A DNA stretch of 64,000 nt from Terrabacter sp. 28 (GCA_000955875.1 JYOE01000003.1:1-64000); one strand, 5' to 3'. Counted from the stretch's first letter, positions 37,466-46,946 are shown. The notes: generated by a model not told the origin, from the sequence alone. Made by a program: numbers and translations.

Positions 37466-38607
37466 GCCGTCGCCCCGCGGCTGCGCAGGTCCTGGAGCAG
37501 TGTGGCGAACCGGTCGACCCGAAGCGCCCAGTCGTGGACGGCCGCGCGGGCCGCTGCGGGGCCGGCCGAGGCTCGGGGGCGCCGGATCGCGCGTACCACC
37601 GCGGACGGAAAGGAAACTGCGTCGGTGACCACGACGAGGGTGTCATCGACGTCACGGAAGCCAGCCACCGGTGTCGAGACGACCGCCCGCCCCGACGCCA
37701 AGTACTCGTAGAGCTTGATCGGGTCGAGGCTGTCGGTGAACGGCGTGACCACATGGGGCACGATGAGCACGTCAGCATGCTGGACGTAGGCCGGCACGTC
37801 GCTGCTGGGACGAGCGCCGAGCGCCACGACACCGGAGGCAGCGAGACACGAGCGCTGTTGTGCCTCAAGGGCGTCGGGACCCACGAGCACGAGCGTGCCG
37901 AACCCCACGAGCGCTCGCGACGTGGCTTCACAGAGTTCCACGTCAAGGCGGTCGCCGTGCAGGGTGCCCACGTAGAGGGCCACCGCACCCGTCGGCAGGT
38001 CGGCAGGCCTCGCGTGTTGCGCGAGATAGGCCTCGGCGTCGACTCCGTTCGGCACGAGGGTCACCGGCCGTGCGGCGCCCTTGCTAGCCGCCAGCGCGGG
38101 CGAGCAGACGACGACCTCGTCGCATCGGTCGAGCAGCACCTGCTCCTGTGCGACGACGCGATCCCTCTCAGCAGGGGTGCGCGGGGCCAAGGTCCAGTCG
38201 TCGGTGACGTCGTAGAGCGACCGCCAGTGCGTCGCCTCGACCAGAAGCGAACCTGTCGGGTCGTTCACCCAGAGGACGGGATCGGTCATCTCGATCGAGC
38301 GAGCGGCGCGCAGCACCTGTCGTGCCCACCGCTCGTCGACATGCGGGTCGACACGCCTCGGGAGCCATTTCGTCGGCTCGAGCAGCCACAGGGCCCCATC
38401 TGCGACACCTGGCACCGCTGGACCGCGCCGCAGGCCTCTACCCCGCCGGGGTTGACCGGATCCCATGGCGGCGTGGAGTGGGTCGGTGGGTGGTTCGACG
38501 AAGAGCACGCGCAGCCGCTGATCCAGGCGCATGAGACCCGCGACGAGGTGCTGGTTGCGGCGCCAGACGCCGTCCCAGGCCTCGAGCGAGACCACGACGA
38601 GATCCAT
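37462..38607 (-). CDS. Glycosyltransferase, TuaH-like
   Basis: GT-B glycosyltransferase of 381 residues. The N-terminus VVVSLEAWDGVWRRNQHLVAGL and the motifs WVNDPTGS and YDVTDDW resemble TuaH of the teichuronic acid pathway and related exopolysaccharide enzymes; the C-terminal donor site has DPIKLYEYLASGRAVV. ATG 38605-38607 was selected because the longer frame has no family similarity. Overlaps the kinase gene by 4 bp. Confidence 0.82.
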   Translation of the reverse strand: MDLVVVSLEAWDGVWRRNQHLVAGLMRLDQRLRVLFVEPPTDPLHAAMGSGQPRRGRGLRRGPAVPGVADGALWLLEPTKWLPRRVDPHVDERWARQVLRAARSIEMTDPVLWVNDPTGSLLVEATHWRSLYDVTDDWTLAPRTPAERDRVVAQEQVLLDRCDEVVVCSPALAASKGAARPVTLVPNGVDAEAYLAQHARPADLPTGAVALYVGTLHGDRLDVELCEATSRALVGFGTLVLVGPDALEAQQRSCLAASGVVALGARPSSDVPAYVQHADVLIVPHVVTPFTDSLDPIKLYEYLASGRAVVSTPVAGFRDVDDTLVVVTDAVSFPSAVVRAIRRPRASAGPAAARAAVHDWALRVDRFATLLQDLRSRGATA

Positions 38608-38608
38608 A

Positions 38609-39628
38609 TCAGAGCACGCTCCTGTAGACCGCGTCGGTCGCCTCGGCTTGGTGGGCGGGGGTGAACAGCTCCCGCTGCAGGCTCTGCAGGCGCTCGCCAT
38701 AGGCGTCTCGCTCGTGGGCATCAGCGGCGAGTCGGGCCAGCAGCGCGCCGGCTCGCACGGCGTCCCCCGGAGGGTGGAGGGTGGCACCCTCCGCCCTGCC
38801 CACCGTCTCGAGGTGCCCGCCTGCGGCAACGGCCACGACCGGCAGGGCGGCCGCCATGGCCTCGAGCACCGACAGTCCCAGGCCCTCGACGCGGCATGGT
38901 GCCAGGAGGATCCCGGCCCTGCTCATCAGCTCGGGGACGTCGCTGCGCTGCCCCAGGAAGCGGACCGAGGCGACGACGTCGAGCTCGGCTGCGAGCCGGG
39001 CCAGGCGCACGTGCTCGGACCCGATGCCGGCAATGTCAAGGCGCCACCCCTCGTGTGCGATCCCGGAGGCGGCGAAGGCCCGGATCGCCAGGTCGCCCTC
39101 CTTCTCCGGTTCGAGCCGCTGCGCGAGCAGAAGCACGCGGTCGCGCTCCGAGGCCGGCCGAGAGCCGGAGGTCGAGTCGACTCCCGGGTGGATCACGACG
39201 CTCGGACCTGCGACCCTGTCGGCGACGAAGCGGCTGATGGCGATCTGCCTGTCGATGCGTCGTGCCGCGTAACGCACCGCCGCGGACGACACTGGGTTGC
39301 TTCCTCGTTCGCGAGCGAAGTGGCAGGTCGCCACGAGGGGGGTCCTCTGACCGAAAAGCACTGCAGCGCAGGCGACCTCGGCTGCTGTCATGTGCGAGTG
39401 GATGATGTCGGCGCCAGCCGCCCAGGGCCGCGCAGCGTCGAAGACCTCGACAACGGTGGAGGCGGGGACGGTGCGCACTCCCCCGCCGGCGACGAGCGGC
39501 ATGCGCAACGGATCGCCGCCGATGACGACCACGTCGTGGCCCAGCTGGTGCTGCGCCCGCGCCAGCCGCGCGACGTGGCTCTCCACGCCCGCGAAACCGT
39601 CGGAGCGCACCGCGTGCAGGATTCTCAT
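38609..39628 (-). CDS. GT4 family glycosyltransferase
   Basis: GT-B glycosyltransferase of 339 residues in the polysaccharide operon. N-terminal acceptor domain begins MRILHAVRSDGFAGVESHV; the C-terminal donor domain has the family pattern CRVEGLGLSVLEAMAAALPVVAV with the E-x7-E type acidic residues. One base separates it from the preceding gene and it overlaps the following one by 4 bp. Sugar specificity cannot be read. Confidence 0.85.
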   Translation of the reverse strand: MRILHAVRSDGFAGVESHVARLARAQHQLGHDVVVIGGDPLRMPLVAGGGVRTVPASTVVEVFDAARPWAAGADIIHSHMTAAEVACAAVLFGQRTPLVATCHFARERGSNPVSSAAVRYAARRIDRQIAISRFVADRVAGPSVVIHPGVDSTSGSRPASERDRVLLLAQRLEPEKEGDLAIRAFAASGIAHEGWRLDIAGIGSEHVRLARLAAELDVVASVRFLGQRSDVPELMSRAGILLAPCRVEGLGLSVLEAMAAALPVVAVAAGGHLETVGRAEGATLHPPGDAVRAGALLARLAADAHERDAYGERLQSLQRELFTPAHQAEATDAVYRSVL

Positions 39629-40767
39629 GCCGGCTCGCGGGTGCGACCTCGGGCCGCCTCGATGCGGTCGAAGAGGTCCAGGTAGCGCTCGGCCACCCGG
39701 CCCCAGCTGTGCTCGAGCGCGGTCGCTCGGGCCGCAGCGCGCATGGCCGCCGAGTCCGCGGCCGCAAGGTCAGCAAGCGCTGCGGCGACGGCGTCGACGG
39801 TCCGGTCGACCACGTAGCCGTCGATGCCGTCGTGCACGACGTCCCCGATCGAGCCGGTGCTGGTGCCGATGACGGGAACTCCCATGGCGAGTGCCTCCAG
39901 CACGACCAGCGGCGACGCCTCGTACGCGCTCGGGAGGCAGAGCACGTCGGCACCTTTCAGCCACTCCCGGGGGTCGGCTGACGCGCCCACGAAGGTGATG
40001 CGGGACTCGTGCCTGCGGGCTGCAGGACGCGCACTCATGGACTGGATCATGCCCGCGCTGCCGCCCACGACGACGAGCTTCACGCTTGCCGGACAGCGGT
40101 CGAGAGCGTCGATGACGAGGTCGAGACCCTTGCGGGCGTACTCGTGACCGACGAAGATCGCCAGCGTCTCGTCTGTGGCGACCCCCAGCGACCGGCGCAC
40201 CGCCGCGCGGTCTGCGGAACGTGGCGGGGCGTACACGTCAGTGTCCACTCCGTTGTTGATGACGGCGGTGGGCGGGACCAGGCCGGGATTCATCCGTCGC
40301 AGCAGCCGGTCGTCCTCGTCCGAGAGGTTGACGATCGTCCGGTGCACGGCCGATGCATACCGTCGACGGTCGCGCACCGTGGTGAACAGGTGCACCGGGT
40401 TCCGGGCCATGCGCCAGGTGTAGCTGCCGCGCGACCGCATCGCCGCCTGGATGAGCCCGTGGTTGACGTAGATGTCGCCGACGAGGGCGTCGTTGTGGCA
40501 GACCGAAACCGCGTCCGGATGCCGACGCAGGAAACGGCGCGCCTGAGCGCTACCGACGAACGAGAACCAGACCACCCTCGCGAGCAGCGCGAGACGACCC
40601 GCCAGCCGGCCGTCCGGCCGAGGGATGAACGAGCCCCCTGAGTCCTCGAGCGTGAACCGCAGGACTCGATGACCTCGGCGAACCCACTCCTGCTCGAGGT
40701 GGAAGGCCACCGATCCCACCCCGGTGCCCGGGCCGATCTCGGGGGCGACCTGCACGATGGTCCTCAC
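39625..40767 (-). CDS. GT4 family glycosyltransferase
   Basis: GT-B glycosyltransferase of 380 residues. It starts MRTIVQVAPEIGPGTGVGSV, contains NNGVDTDVYAPP at the domain hinge and SAYEASPLVVLEALAMGVPV at the nucleotide-sugar site. Overlaps the polymerase gene and the next glycosyltransferase gene by 4 bp each (ATGA), so stoichiometric translation is likely. Confidence 0.85.
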   Translation of the reverse strand: MRTIVQVAPEIGPGTGVGSVAFHLEQEWVRRGHRVLRFTLEDSGGSFIPRPDGRLAGRLALLARVVWFSFVGSAQARRFLRRHPDAVSVCHNDALVGDIYVNHGLIQAAMRSRGSYTWRMARNPVHLFTTVRDRRRYASAVHRTIVNLSDEDDRLLRRMNPGLVPPTAVINNGVDTDVYAPPRSADRAAVRRSLGVATDETLAIFVGHEYARKGLDLVIDALDRCPASVKLVVVGGSAGMIQSMSARPAARRHESRITFVGASADPREWLKGADVLCLPSAYEASPLVVLEALAMGVPVIGTSTGSIGDVVHDGIDGYVVDRTVDAVAAALADLAAADSAAMRAAARATALEHSWGRVAERYLDLFDRIEAARGRTREPA

Positions 40768-42119
40768 GTCGGGTGGCCTGTCGGTGCGTCCGCGCCGACG
40801 GTCGAGGGAAGCCGGTCAGCAGCAAGGCCCGCAGGTTGGTGCTCGGAGAAGCGCTGGACCCCGAGGCACAGCCCGAGGATCACGAACGGCAGGGAGGCCT
40901 GCACGGCGGTCCAGTACAGGTCGAGCTGGCTCTGGACGAGGCGCGACACGAGCACCGCCACGGCGAGAGAGCCATACGCGGGGTCCAGCCGCCACGCGAC
41001 GCGGAGCGCCACCGCCATGAGCACGAGGAAAGCGACGAGACCGACCACACCCGCCGAGGTGAGCACCTCGATCTCGGCGTTCGGGGGCTGGAACGTCACG
41101 GGGAACCGGTCGGTGTACCACCAACGCAGGCCCACGCCGAACCACGGGTCCTGCGCCCAGATGGTCATCGAGTCCTGGAACCAGGTGAGGCGCTGGAACA
41201 CCGAGTTGAACTGGTTGTCCGACTGCACCTGGTCCTGCACGAGGCCAGAGACGAAGAGGACGAGTGGCGCCGCGACCAGCAGCGTGAGCTTGGAGCGCCT
41301 GCGATCGCTCCGGGACCGGAGGACCAGCACGAAGACGGCGGCCGTGAGTCCCAGGATGGCCTGACGGGACTGGGTGAAGAGGACACCGGCGAGCATCAGG
41401 GCCATGAGGGCCAAGGACGAGCGGCGAGCCAGCCCTGCCCACGACGGGCGCGCGTAGAGCATGACGACACCCATCGCGAGCACGGTGCCGGCGAAGTTCT
41501 TGTGCATCGCGTACGGGAAGCTCGGATAGACGGGCGAGAGGTCACCGCGCGCCACGCGCATCACGCCTTCCACGACGGTCGCGGCGGCGAGCAGCGTCAT
41601 CGAGGCGGTGAGCAGCCGTACGCCGGCGCGACCGTAGCCGTTGGTCCCCACTGCCCACCCGACGACGAGGGAGCCGGCCACCAGTAGCCACGCATGCGCC
41701 CACTCCACCACGTTCGCGGCATACGGGTTGTTCACCACGGTGATGAGCGTTGCGAACTGGTACGCCGCTGAGGCCCAGAGGACGGCGCGGAGTCCCGGCG
41801 AGAACGGACGCTTGGCCAGCAGCACTGCAGGCACTGCCGCAGCCGCGAGGGCGAAGTCCGACAGGGAGAGGTCGACGCCCCCGCTGCCCAACCTCAGGAC
41901 GACGAGAAGCAGCGGGAGAACGGCCAGCGGGATGAGCCCGGGCTGCAGCGCTGTGAGACCCGCGGCGAGAACAGCAAGTGCGATGCCTGCCGCCGCGACT
42001 GGTTGGACGACCGAGAGATGCCCGACGGCCCCCACCAGTGCGATGGAGATGAGCACGAGTCCACCGCGTTTGATGATGTCTGACCTGCGCCCGCTTGCAG
42101 CAGGGGCCAGCGCGGTCAC
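40764..42119 (-). CDS. O-antigen ligase/polymerase family membrane protein (Wzy_C type)
   Basis: Polytopic membrane protein of 451 residues, about eleven to twelve helices, with a large extracytoplasmic loop near residues 300-350 ending in PPNAEIEVLTSAGVVGL, the Wzy_C/WaaL loop signature region. It should polymerise or ligate lipid-linked repeat units outside the membrane. GTG 42117-42119 overlaps the upstream stop (GTGA). It is the only Wzy-like protein in the window; no Wzx flippase is seen. Confidence 0.82.
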   Translation of the reverse strand: MTALAPAASGRRSDIIKRGGLVLISIALVGAVGHLSVVQPVAAAGIALAVLAAGLTALQPGLIPLAVLPLLLVVLRLGSGGVDLSLSDFALAAAAVPAVLLAKRPFSPGLRAVLWASAAYQFATLITVVNNPYAANVVEWAHAWLLVAGSLVVGWAVGTNGYGRAGVRLLTASMTLLAAATVVEGVMRVARGDLSPVYPSFPYAMHKNFAGTVLAMGVVMLYARPSWAGLARRSSLALMALMLAGVLFTQSRQAILGLTAAVFVLVLRSRSDRRRSKLTLLVAAPLVLFVSGLVQDQVQSDNQFNSVFQRLTWFQDSMTIWAQDPWFGVGLRWWYTDRFPVTFQPPNAEIEVLTSAGVVGLVAFLVLMAVALRVAWRLDPAYGSLAVAVLVSRLVQSQLDLYWTAVQASLPFVILGLCLGVQRFSEHQPAGLAADRLPSTVGADAPTGHPT

Positions 42120-44152
42120 GGGGGCGCCTCGCCGGCGCTGACCCACTGGGAGGCGAGCGGCTGGCCGAGGGGCAGCGAGTCGGCCGGGCGCCTCTCGACT
42201 CGGCGTGGTCCGGCGCCGTAGAGCCGAACTCGCGAGCGAGCGGCTCGGCCTCGGTCGCCCGTGAGCACGGCCGACCGCGCGAGGGAGCCGACCAGCTGAG
42301 CCGCTCTGGCCACCTGCCAGCCCACAGGACCGAAGTGCTTCCTGAGGTAGATCTCCTGAGCTGCGTGGAAGTGGCCCTCGCGGCGTGTGGGATCCGTGCT
42401 GGTTGCAGCACCCACGTGAAGGGCTCGGCTCGCGGGCACCGACTCGTGCCGCCAGCCCAGACGGGTCGCGCGGTAGGCCCAGTCGGTCTCCTCGGCGTAG
42501 AGGAAGAAACGTTCCTCGTCGAACAGCCCCACGTGGTCGATGGCCTCGCGGCGTAGGAGCAGGACGGAACCGATGACGTACTCGCTCCTTCGCAGTCTCC
42601 CCAGCCCGACAGCCTCCACCCACGCTGCCGCAGGTGACGGGAACGGCCACTCGACCCGGGACGAGGCGCCGGTCGAGTCGACCTGCGCCGCCCCGACGCT
42701 GGCGAGGTCGGGTTTGGCGAGGAGGGCATCCCGCAGGGCCCACACATCCTTGGGGCGGATGACGGCGTCAGGGTTGAGCAGAAGGACGTCGGCCCTCGGG
42801 TCGACCCAGCGGAGCCCTTCGTTGACGCCCGCTGCGAACCCACCGTTGCGACGGGGGTCGACGTAGCGGGCTCCTGCGGCGTCGACGACCTCGCGCACGG
42901 CCGGCGAGGACGAGTTGTCGACGACGGTGATCGAGAAGGAACCCAGTGGCGCGAGCGCCTCGGAGAGCAGCGCGGGCTGGCCGTAGGCGACGACGACGAT
43001 CTCGAGCGGGCGGTTGTCGGGTGGCGCGTCCGGTGCGGTGGTCTCCCAGGACTTGGTCGCCGCGCGGTACATCGCCTCGTGCTCGAGGGCGATTCGGTCC
43101 CAGGATGCCGCCTGGGCACGCGCCAGGCCGGCCTCGCGCAGTCGCGCGCTCAGGTCGGGGTCACGCACCACCTCGGCCAGCGCCTTGGCGAGCTCGGCGG
43201 CGTTGCCTTCGGCGACCACGATGCCCGCGTCGCCCACCACCTCGGGCAGGGCACCGCTGTCGCTGACGACGACCGGGACGCCGCACGCCATCGCCTCGAG
43301 AGCGACCCGGCCGAACTGCTCCATCCAGGCCGCAGTGGTCAGGGAAGGGACGGCGAGCACGGCGAGCGAGCGGTAGAAGTCCGGCAGCTGGTCGGACGAC
43401 AGGGCGCCGAGGAAGTCGACGCGGTCTGCGATCTCGAGTGTCCGGGCCAGCTCGTGCAGCTCGTCACGCTGCGGTCCGTCGCCGGCGACGACCACGTGGA
43501 GCTCGGGTTCTAGGGCGGCCGCGCGCAGCAGCACGTCGGCGCCCTTGGCGGCGTCGAGACGGCCGATGAAACCGACGGTGCGCGCGTGCTGAGGATCGGG
43601 CTCGGACGTGTGCCTCGGCTCACCCGGTGTGAAGTGCGACAGGTCGACCCCGAGGTCGACGGTGCGGGCACGGCCCGGGAAACCCTTGCGCTCGACGATG
43701 CGCGCCGCTGCGGCGTTGCAGACGTTAACGCCCGCGGCGCGTCGAAGCACCGCGCGCTCGAGCCAGCGGAACGGCACCGGATAGCGCTTGTCGAGGTTCT
43801 GCGCCGAGTACAGCAGGTAAGGAGCCCCCTGGCGACGCAGCCAGCGCAGAGCGAGCACCTCCGCCGTGGCCAGCGCGAACGGCTCCTCGTGGATGTCGAT
43901 GACGTCCACGGGCTGCCCTAGCGTCCGCCAGAGCGGTCGGGGGTCATAGAGGAAGAGCGCCGGGTGTGTGCCGAAAGTCTTTGCCACGACGACTGATTCG
44001 TCAGGTCGCGGCTCGGCTGCAACCACGTGACCACCCTCCGGCCACGCCGCCGCTGACAGCAGGTCGACACGGTGACCTGCGCGACGGAGCTCCCGCTCGC
44101 GCTCGCGCCACACGTCGACCACCGCGCTGTGGGAAACGCGCAGTACCCACAT
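42116..44152 (-). CDS. Bifunctional glycosyltransferase, GT4-GT2 fusion
   Basis: A 678-residue two-domain enzyme. Residues 1-390 are a GT4 glycosyltransferase (GFIGRLDAAKGADVLL, EQFGRVALEAMACGVPVV). Residues about 405-650 are a GT2 domain resembling rhamnosyltransferases (VVDNSSS, NGGFAAGVNEGL, LLLNPDA, ETDWAYRATRLGW). Such fusions add two successive sugars. The rhamnosyl-like half fits the dTDP-rhamnose genes at 62-64 kb. First gene of the operon, divergent from the tyrosine kinase gene; ATG 44150-44152 chosen because MWVLRVSH is the family-like start. Confidence 0.85.
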   Translation of the reverse strand: MWVLRVSHSAVVDVWRERERELRRAGHRVDLLSAAAWPEGGHVVAAEPRPDESVVVAKTFGTHPALFLYDPRPLWRTLGQPVDVIDIHEEPFALATAEVLALRWLRRQGAPYLLYSAQNLDKRYPVPFRWLERAVLRRAAGVNVCNAAAARIVERKGFPGRARTVDLGVDLSHFTPGEPRHTSEPDPQHARTVGFIGRLDAAKGADVLLRAAALEPELHVVVAGDGPQRDELHELARTLEIADRVDFLGALSSDQLPDFYRSLAVLAVPSLTTAAWMEQFGRVALEAMACGVPVVVSDSGALPEVVGDAGIVVAEGNAAELAKALAEVVRDPDLSARLREAGLARAQAASWDRIALEHEAMYRAATKSWETTAPDAPPDNRPLEIVVVAYGQPALLSEALAPLGSFSITVVDNSSSPAVREVVDAAGARYVDPRRNGGFAAGVNEGLRWVDPRADVLLLNPDAVIRPKDVWALRDALLAKPDLASVGAAQVDSTGASSRVEWPFPSPAAAWVEAVGLGRLRRSEYVIGSVLLLRREAIDHVGLFDEERFFLYAEETDWAYRATRLGWRHESVPASRALHVGAATSTDPTRREGHFHAAQEIYLRKHFGPVGWQVARAAQLVGSLARSAVLTGDRGRAARSRVRLYGAGPRRVERRPADSLPLGQPLASQWVSAGEAPP

Positions 44153-44263
44153 GAGACCCCACCCCGCTCTCACTCCCCCAGGCCGATGTCTCGTACTCGG
44201 CACAACCCTTCGGATGATATGGGAAGATGCGCCTACGTATCGTCGAGTTGGCCGGGGGGGTCA

Positions 44264-45667
44264 GTGACGTTTCGAGAGTTCCTCAGCGTGCTGGGCACTC
44301 GGTGGCGGATCATCGCACTGAGTCTGCTGGCGGTGGTCGCCGCGGCAGCGGTCCAGACGATGCTCACCCCTGCCGTCTACTCGTCGACGGCCAAGATCTT
44401 CCTGTCGGCCACCCAGCCGCCGGGCGCCGGCACGACCAACCAGGTCACGACATATGCCGTGGGCACCGACGACCTCGCCCGCTACCTCGACGTCCTCAAC
44501 GCGCCGTCGGTCATCGAGCCACTGCGGCAGCGTCTGGGCCTCGCCCCCGAGACGCCGCTGTCAGTGACCGGCGAGGTCTCGCAGACCTCGAACATCATGA
44601 CAATCACCGCCACCGGAGGCGACCCGGTGCTGCTCGCCCGGATCGCCAACGAGGCGGGGCCGGTGCTCGCCGAGGTGGCCACGAAGAAGTTCTCGCCGCT
44701 GCTCGCGGCGAACGGCCAGTCGGTCGAGGCGACGCCCATCGCACCTGCCACGGTGCCCGGCGAACCGCTGTCGCCGAACGCCCGGCGAAACCTGCTGCTG
44801 GGGGGCCTGCTGGGTCTCGCACTCGGCGTGGGCCTCGCGCTGCTGCGCCACACGCTCGACACCAAGGTGCGCACCGAGGACGACATCAAGGCGCTGTCGC
44901 AGCGCCCGATCCTCGGCGACATCCCGATGGTGAAGTCCTCGAAGGGTGGGCTGCTGTCGGTGGACAGCGACCCACACGGGCGGCACGCGGAGTCGATCAG
45001 GCGTTTGCGCACCAACATCCTCTTCGTCGACGTGACCACCGGAGGCCACTCGTTCGTCATCACCTCCTCGGTGCCTGGCGAGGGCAAGACCACCACCACG
45101 ATCAACCTCGCTCTCGCGATGGCGGACGCCGGCTCGAGGGTCCTGCTCATCGACGGCGACCTGCGCAACCCGTCGGTCGCCGGCACGATGGGCCTCGACG
45201 GCTCGTTCGGCCTCACGACCCTGCTGCTCGGGCAGGCCGACCCGGAGGACGTCATCCAGCGGTGGCGACAGTCGACGCTGTCGGTGCTGCCCGCTGGCCC
45301 CGTGCCGCCGAACCCGAGCGAGCTGCTGGGCTCCGAGCCGATGGAAGCCCTCTTCGGCAAGCTGTCGCACGACTACGACTTCATCCTCGTCGACAGCCCA
45401 CCGGTTGTGCCTGTCATCGACGCCGTGCTCATCGACAAGCTGACGCACGGGCTCATCATGGTGGTCGCGGCTGACCGCACGAAGAAGCGCGACCTGGCCA
45501 GCGCGGTCCAGTCCCTCGAGACCGTGGACGCACCGGTGGCCGGCTTCGCGCTCAACATGGTGGCTGCAGGTTCGTCGACAACGCACCGATACGGCTACTA
45601 CGGGGTCAATGCCGATGCCGAGCCGGCCAAGCAGAGGAAGCGGTCACGACGCAGGCACCGAGCCTGA
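44264..45667 (+). CDS. Wzc/CpsCD-type polysaccharide co-polymerase and tyrosine autokinase
   Basis: Inner-membrane protein of 467 residues combining a Wzz domain (helices about 15-35 and 180-200 flanking an extracytoplasmic domain) with a BY-kinase: Walker A PGEGKTTT near 270-277, Walker A' LLIDGDLRNP, Walker B FILVDSPP. The tail has a short tyrosine cluster HRYGYY. It should set chain length or assembly of the polymer. GTG 44264 has GGGGGGG upstream. Divergent from the glycosyltransferase operon; the phosphatase at 61701-62279 is the likely counterpart. Confidence 0.9.
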   Translation: MTFREFLSVLGTRWRIIALSLLAVVAAAAVQTMLTPAVYSSTAKIFLSATQPPGAGTTNQVTTYAVGTDDLARYLDVLNAPSVIEPLRQRLGLAPETPLSVTGEVSQTSNIMTITATGGDPVLLARIANEAGPVLAEVATKKFSPLLAANGQSVEATPIAPATVPGEPLSPNARRNLLLGGLLGLALGVGLALLRHTLDTKVRTEDDIKALSQRPILGDIPMVKSSKGGLLSVDSDPHGRHAESIRRLRTNILFVDVTTGGHSFVITSSVPGEGKTTTTINLALAMADAGSRVLLIDGDLRNPSVAGTMGLDGSFGLTTLLLGQADPEDVIQRWRQSTLSVLPAGPVPPNPSELLGSEPMEALFGKLSHDYDFILVDSPPVVPVIDAVLIDKLTHGLIMVVAADRTKKRDLASAVQSLETVDAPVAGFALNMVAAGSSTTHRYGYYGVNADAEPAKQRKRSRRRHRA

Positions 45668-45690
45668 GTCGTCCTGTGCTGCTGGCGGAC

Positions 45691-45981
45691 TCAGCCGTCG
45701 AGATCCTCGCCTCCAGTTTCTTCGAGCAGGCGGCGGGCCCTCAGGTCCCTCACGAACGTGTCGACGTCCGCGGCGATGTCTCCCGCTGACCTACTGACCG
45801 TCGCCGCCACGCGCTCGAGCCACCCGGCTGCCGGGGCCGTCGTCGCCTCGACCCAGACGAGGGCCGCGACGCCGTCGAGAACCAGCAGGGGCCCCTCCGG
45901 CAAATGGGCCAGGTAGACGGTGGAGCCATCGGGGCTGACGGTCACGCCCACGTCCGGGCCCGGCACGTAGGCCGCGCTCAT
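45691..45981 (-). CDS. PqqD-like protein, nucleotidyltransferase-coupled copy
   Basis: Small protein of 96 residues with PqqD-like organisation: beta-rich start, LVLDGVAALVWVEA, then two helices ending in FVRDLRARRLLEE. Only weakly similar to the PqqD-like protein encoded at 36372-36677. It overlaps the nucleotidyltransferase gene by 4 bp (ATGA). It converges with the tyrosine kinase gene. A peptide-binding or chaperone role is suggested by the fold, not shown. Confidence 0.65.
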   Translation of the reverse strand: MSAAYVPGPDVGVTVSPDGSTVYLAHLPEGPLLVLDGVAALVWVEATTAPAAGWLERVAATVSRSAGDIAADVDTFVRDLRARRLLEETGGEDLDG

Positions 45982-46880
45982 CGTCGCTCCGAGGGCACGG
46001 AGTGGCGTCGTCCCGCGACCTGCTCGCGCAGGCCGCGTGCCGGGCGGGCGAAGAACTCTGCCGCCACCTCGCGCCTGGTCACGGGCCTGCCGCGAACGAG
46101 GGTGAGGTGTTCGACGTTGACGAGGACTGCCCTTCCGGCGACGGCGAGCTTGGCGCGCAGCCCCTGCGCGGCGCGCACACGGGCGCGCCACTCCTCGAGC
46201 CGGGTGCCACCGCGTGCCGCGACCCGCCAAAGGTCGTATGCCGGGTGGTCGCGGTGGTCGTCGAGCGTGCCCGTGATGACGGAGAAGGCCAGATCGGCGT
46301 CGAGGCGGTCGACCCAGTCGAGGGCCTGTGCGCGCTGCTCGTCGTCCGCCGACGTCCAGACCGACTGCACGTCGTGGGCGGCCTTGGGGTCGCTTCCTCC
46401 CCGCGCGGCATGGAGGAGCAGCAGCGCGACCTGCGCGTGGCGTGACGGCACGGCACAGTCGACGCCGCCCAGCACCGTGGTCGTGTGCTCGGCCCACAGG
46501 GTCTCGAAGGCGGTGGCAGCCGTGGGACCGGCGCCGGGAAAGACGCGATGTAGGTCCAGAAGCCCGAAGTCCTTGTGCCGCAACGTTGCCGAGTGCTCGA
46601 AGGAGGAGCCGAAGGCGAAGGTGTTGATGAGCTCCCAGCCACAGGTCTGCAGCTCGTCCATGAGGACCTGGAGGTGACGGGGGCGCACGAGCACGTCGGC
46701 GTCCGAGTAGCTGCGCCCCGGCACGAGGTCCGGGTCGAGGGCCGCGCCCTTGACGTGAAGCACGTCTGCGCCGCAGCGGTCGGCGACCCGCTGCGCGGAT
46801 GCGTGCGCGAACCCGATGCGGACCTCGAGAGGGACTGACGCCGCCGCGTCGGTGGCCTCTGACGTCTCGTGGGTTGCCAT
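45978..46880 (-). CDS. Uncharacterised nucleotidyltransferase family protein (PF14907-like)
   Basis: A 300-residue member of the nucleotidyltransferase superfamily. The core motif is K44-G and S59-D60-A-D62 (GRSYSDADVLV), the metal-binding acidic pair, followed by helical repeats. This family recurs in exopolysaccharide clusters and as the NTase tailoring gene of some lasso-peptide clusters, usually near an HprK-like kinase and PqqD protein, as here. Substrate unknown. Divergent from the PAP2 gene. Confidence 0.75.
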   Translation of the reverse strand: MATHETSEATDAAASVPLEVRIGFAHASAQRVADRCGADVLHVKGAALDPDLVPGRSYSDADVLVRPRHLQVLMDELQTCGWELINTFAFGSSFEHSATLRHKDFGLLDLHRVFPGAGPTAATAFETLWAEHTTTVLGGVDCAVPSRHAQVALLLLHAARGGSDPKAAHDVQSVWTSADDEQRAQALDWVDRLDADLAFSVITGTLDDHRDHPAYDLWRVAARGGTRLEEWRARVRAAQGLRAKLAVAGRAVLVNVEHLTLVRGRPVTRREVAAEFFARPARGLREQVAGRRHSVPSERR

Positions 46881-46946
46881 CGCGAGAGCCCCTTAGACTG
46901 CAGGCGGACTGGTCGATCGCACCCTAACAGCCGGTTGGAGGCGCAC

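Noticed and set aside
36372..46880. Lasso-peptide biosynthetic cluster
   Set aside because: Kinase, PqqD and nucleotidyltransferase are present, but no asparagine-synthetase-like cyclase, no B2-type protease and no recognisable precursor peptide.
45978..46880. AbiEii-like toxin reading of the nucleotidyltransferase
   Set aside because: The protein fits the PF14907-like family found in polysaccharide loci and is coupled to a PqqD gene, not to an antitoxin.
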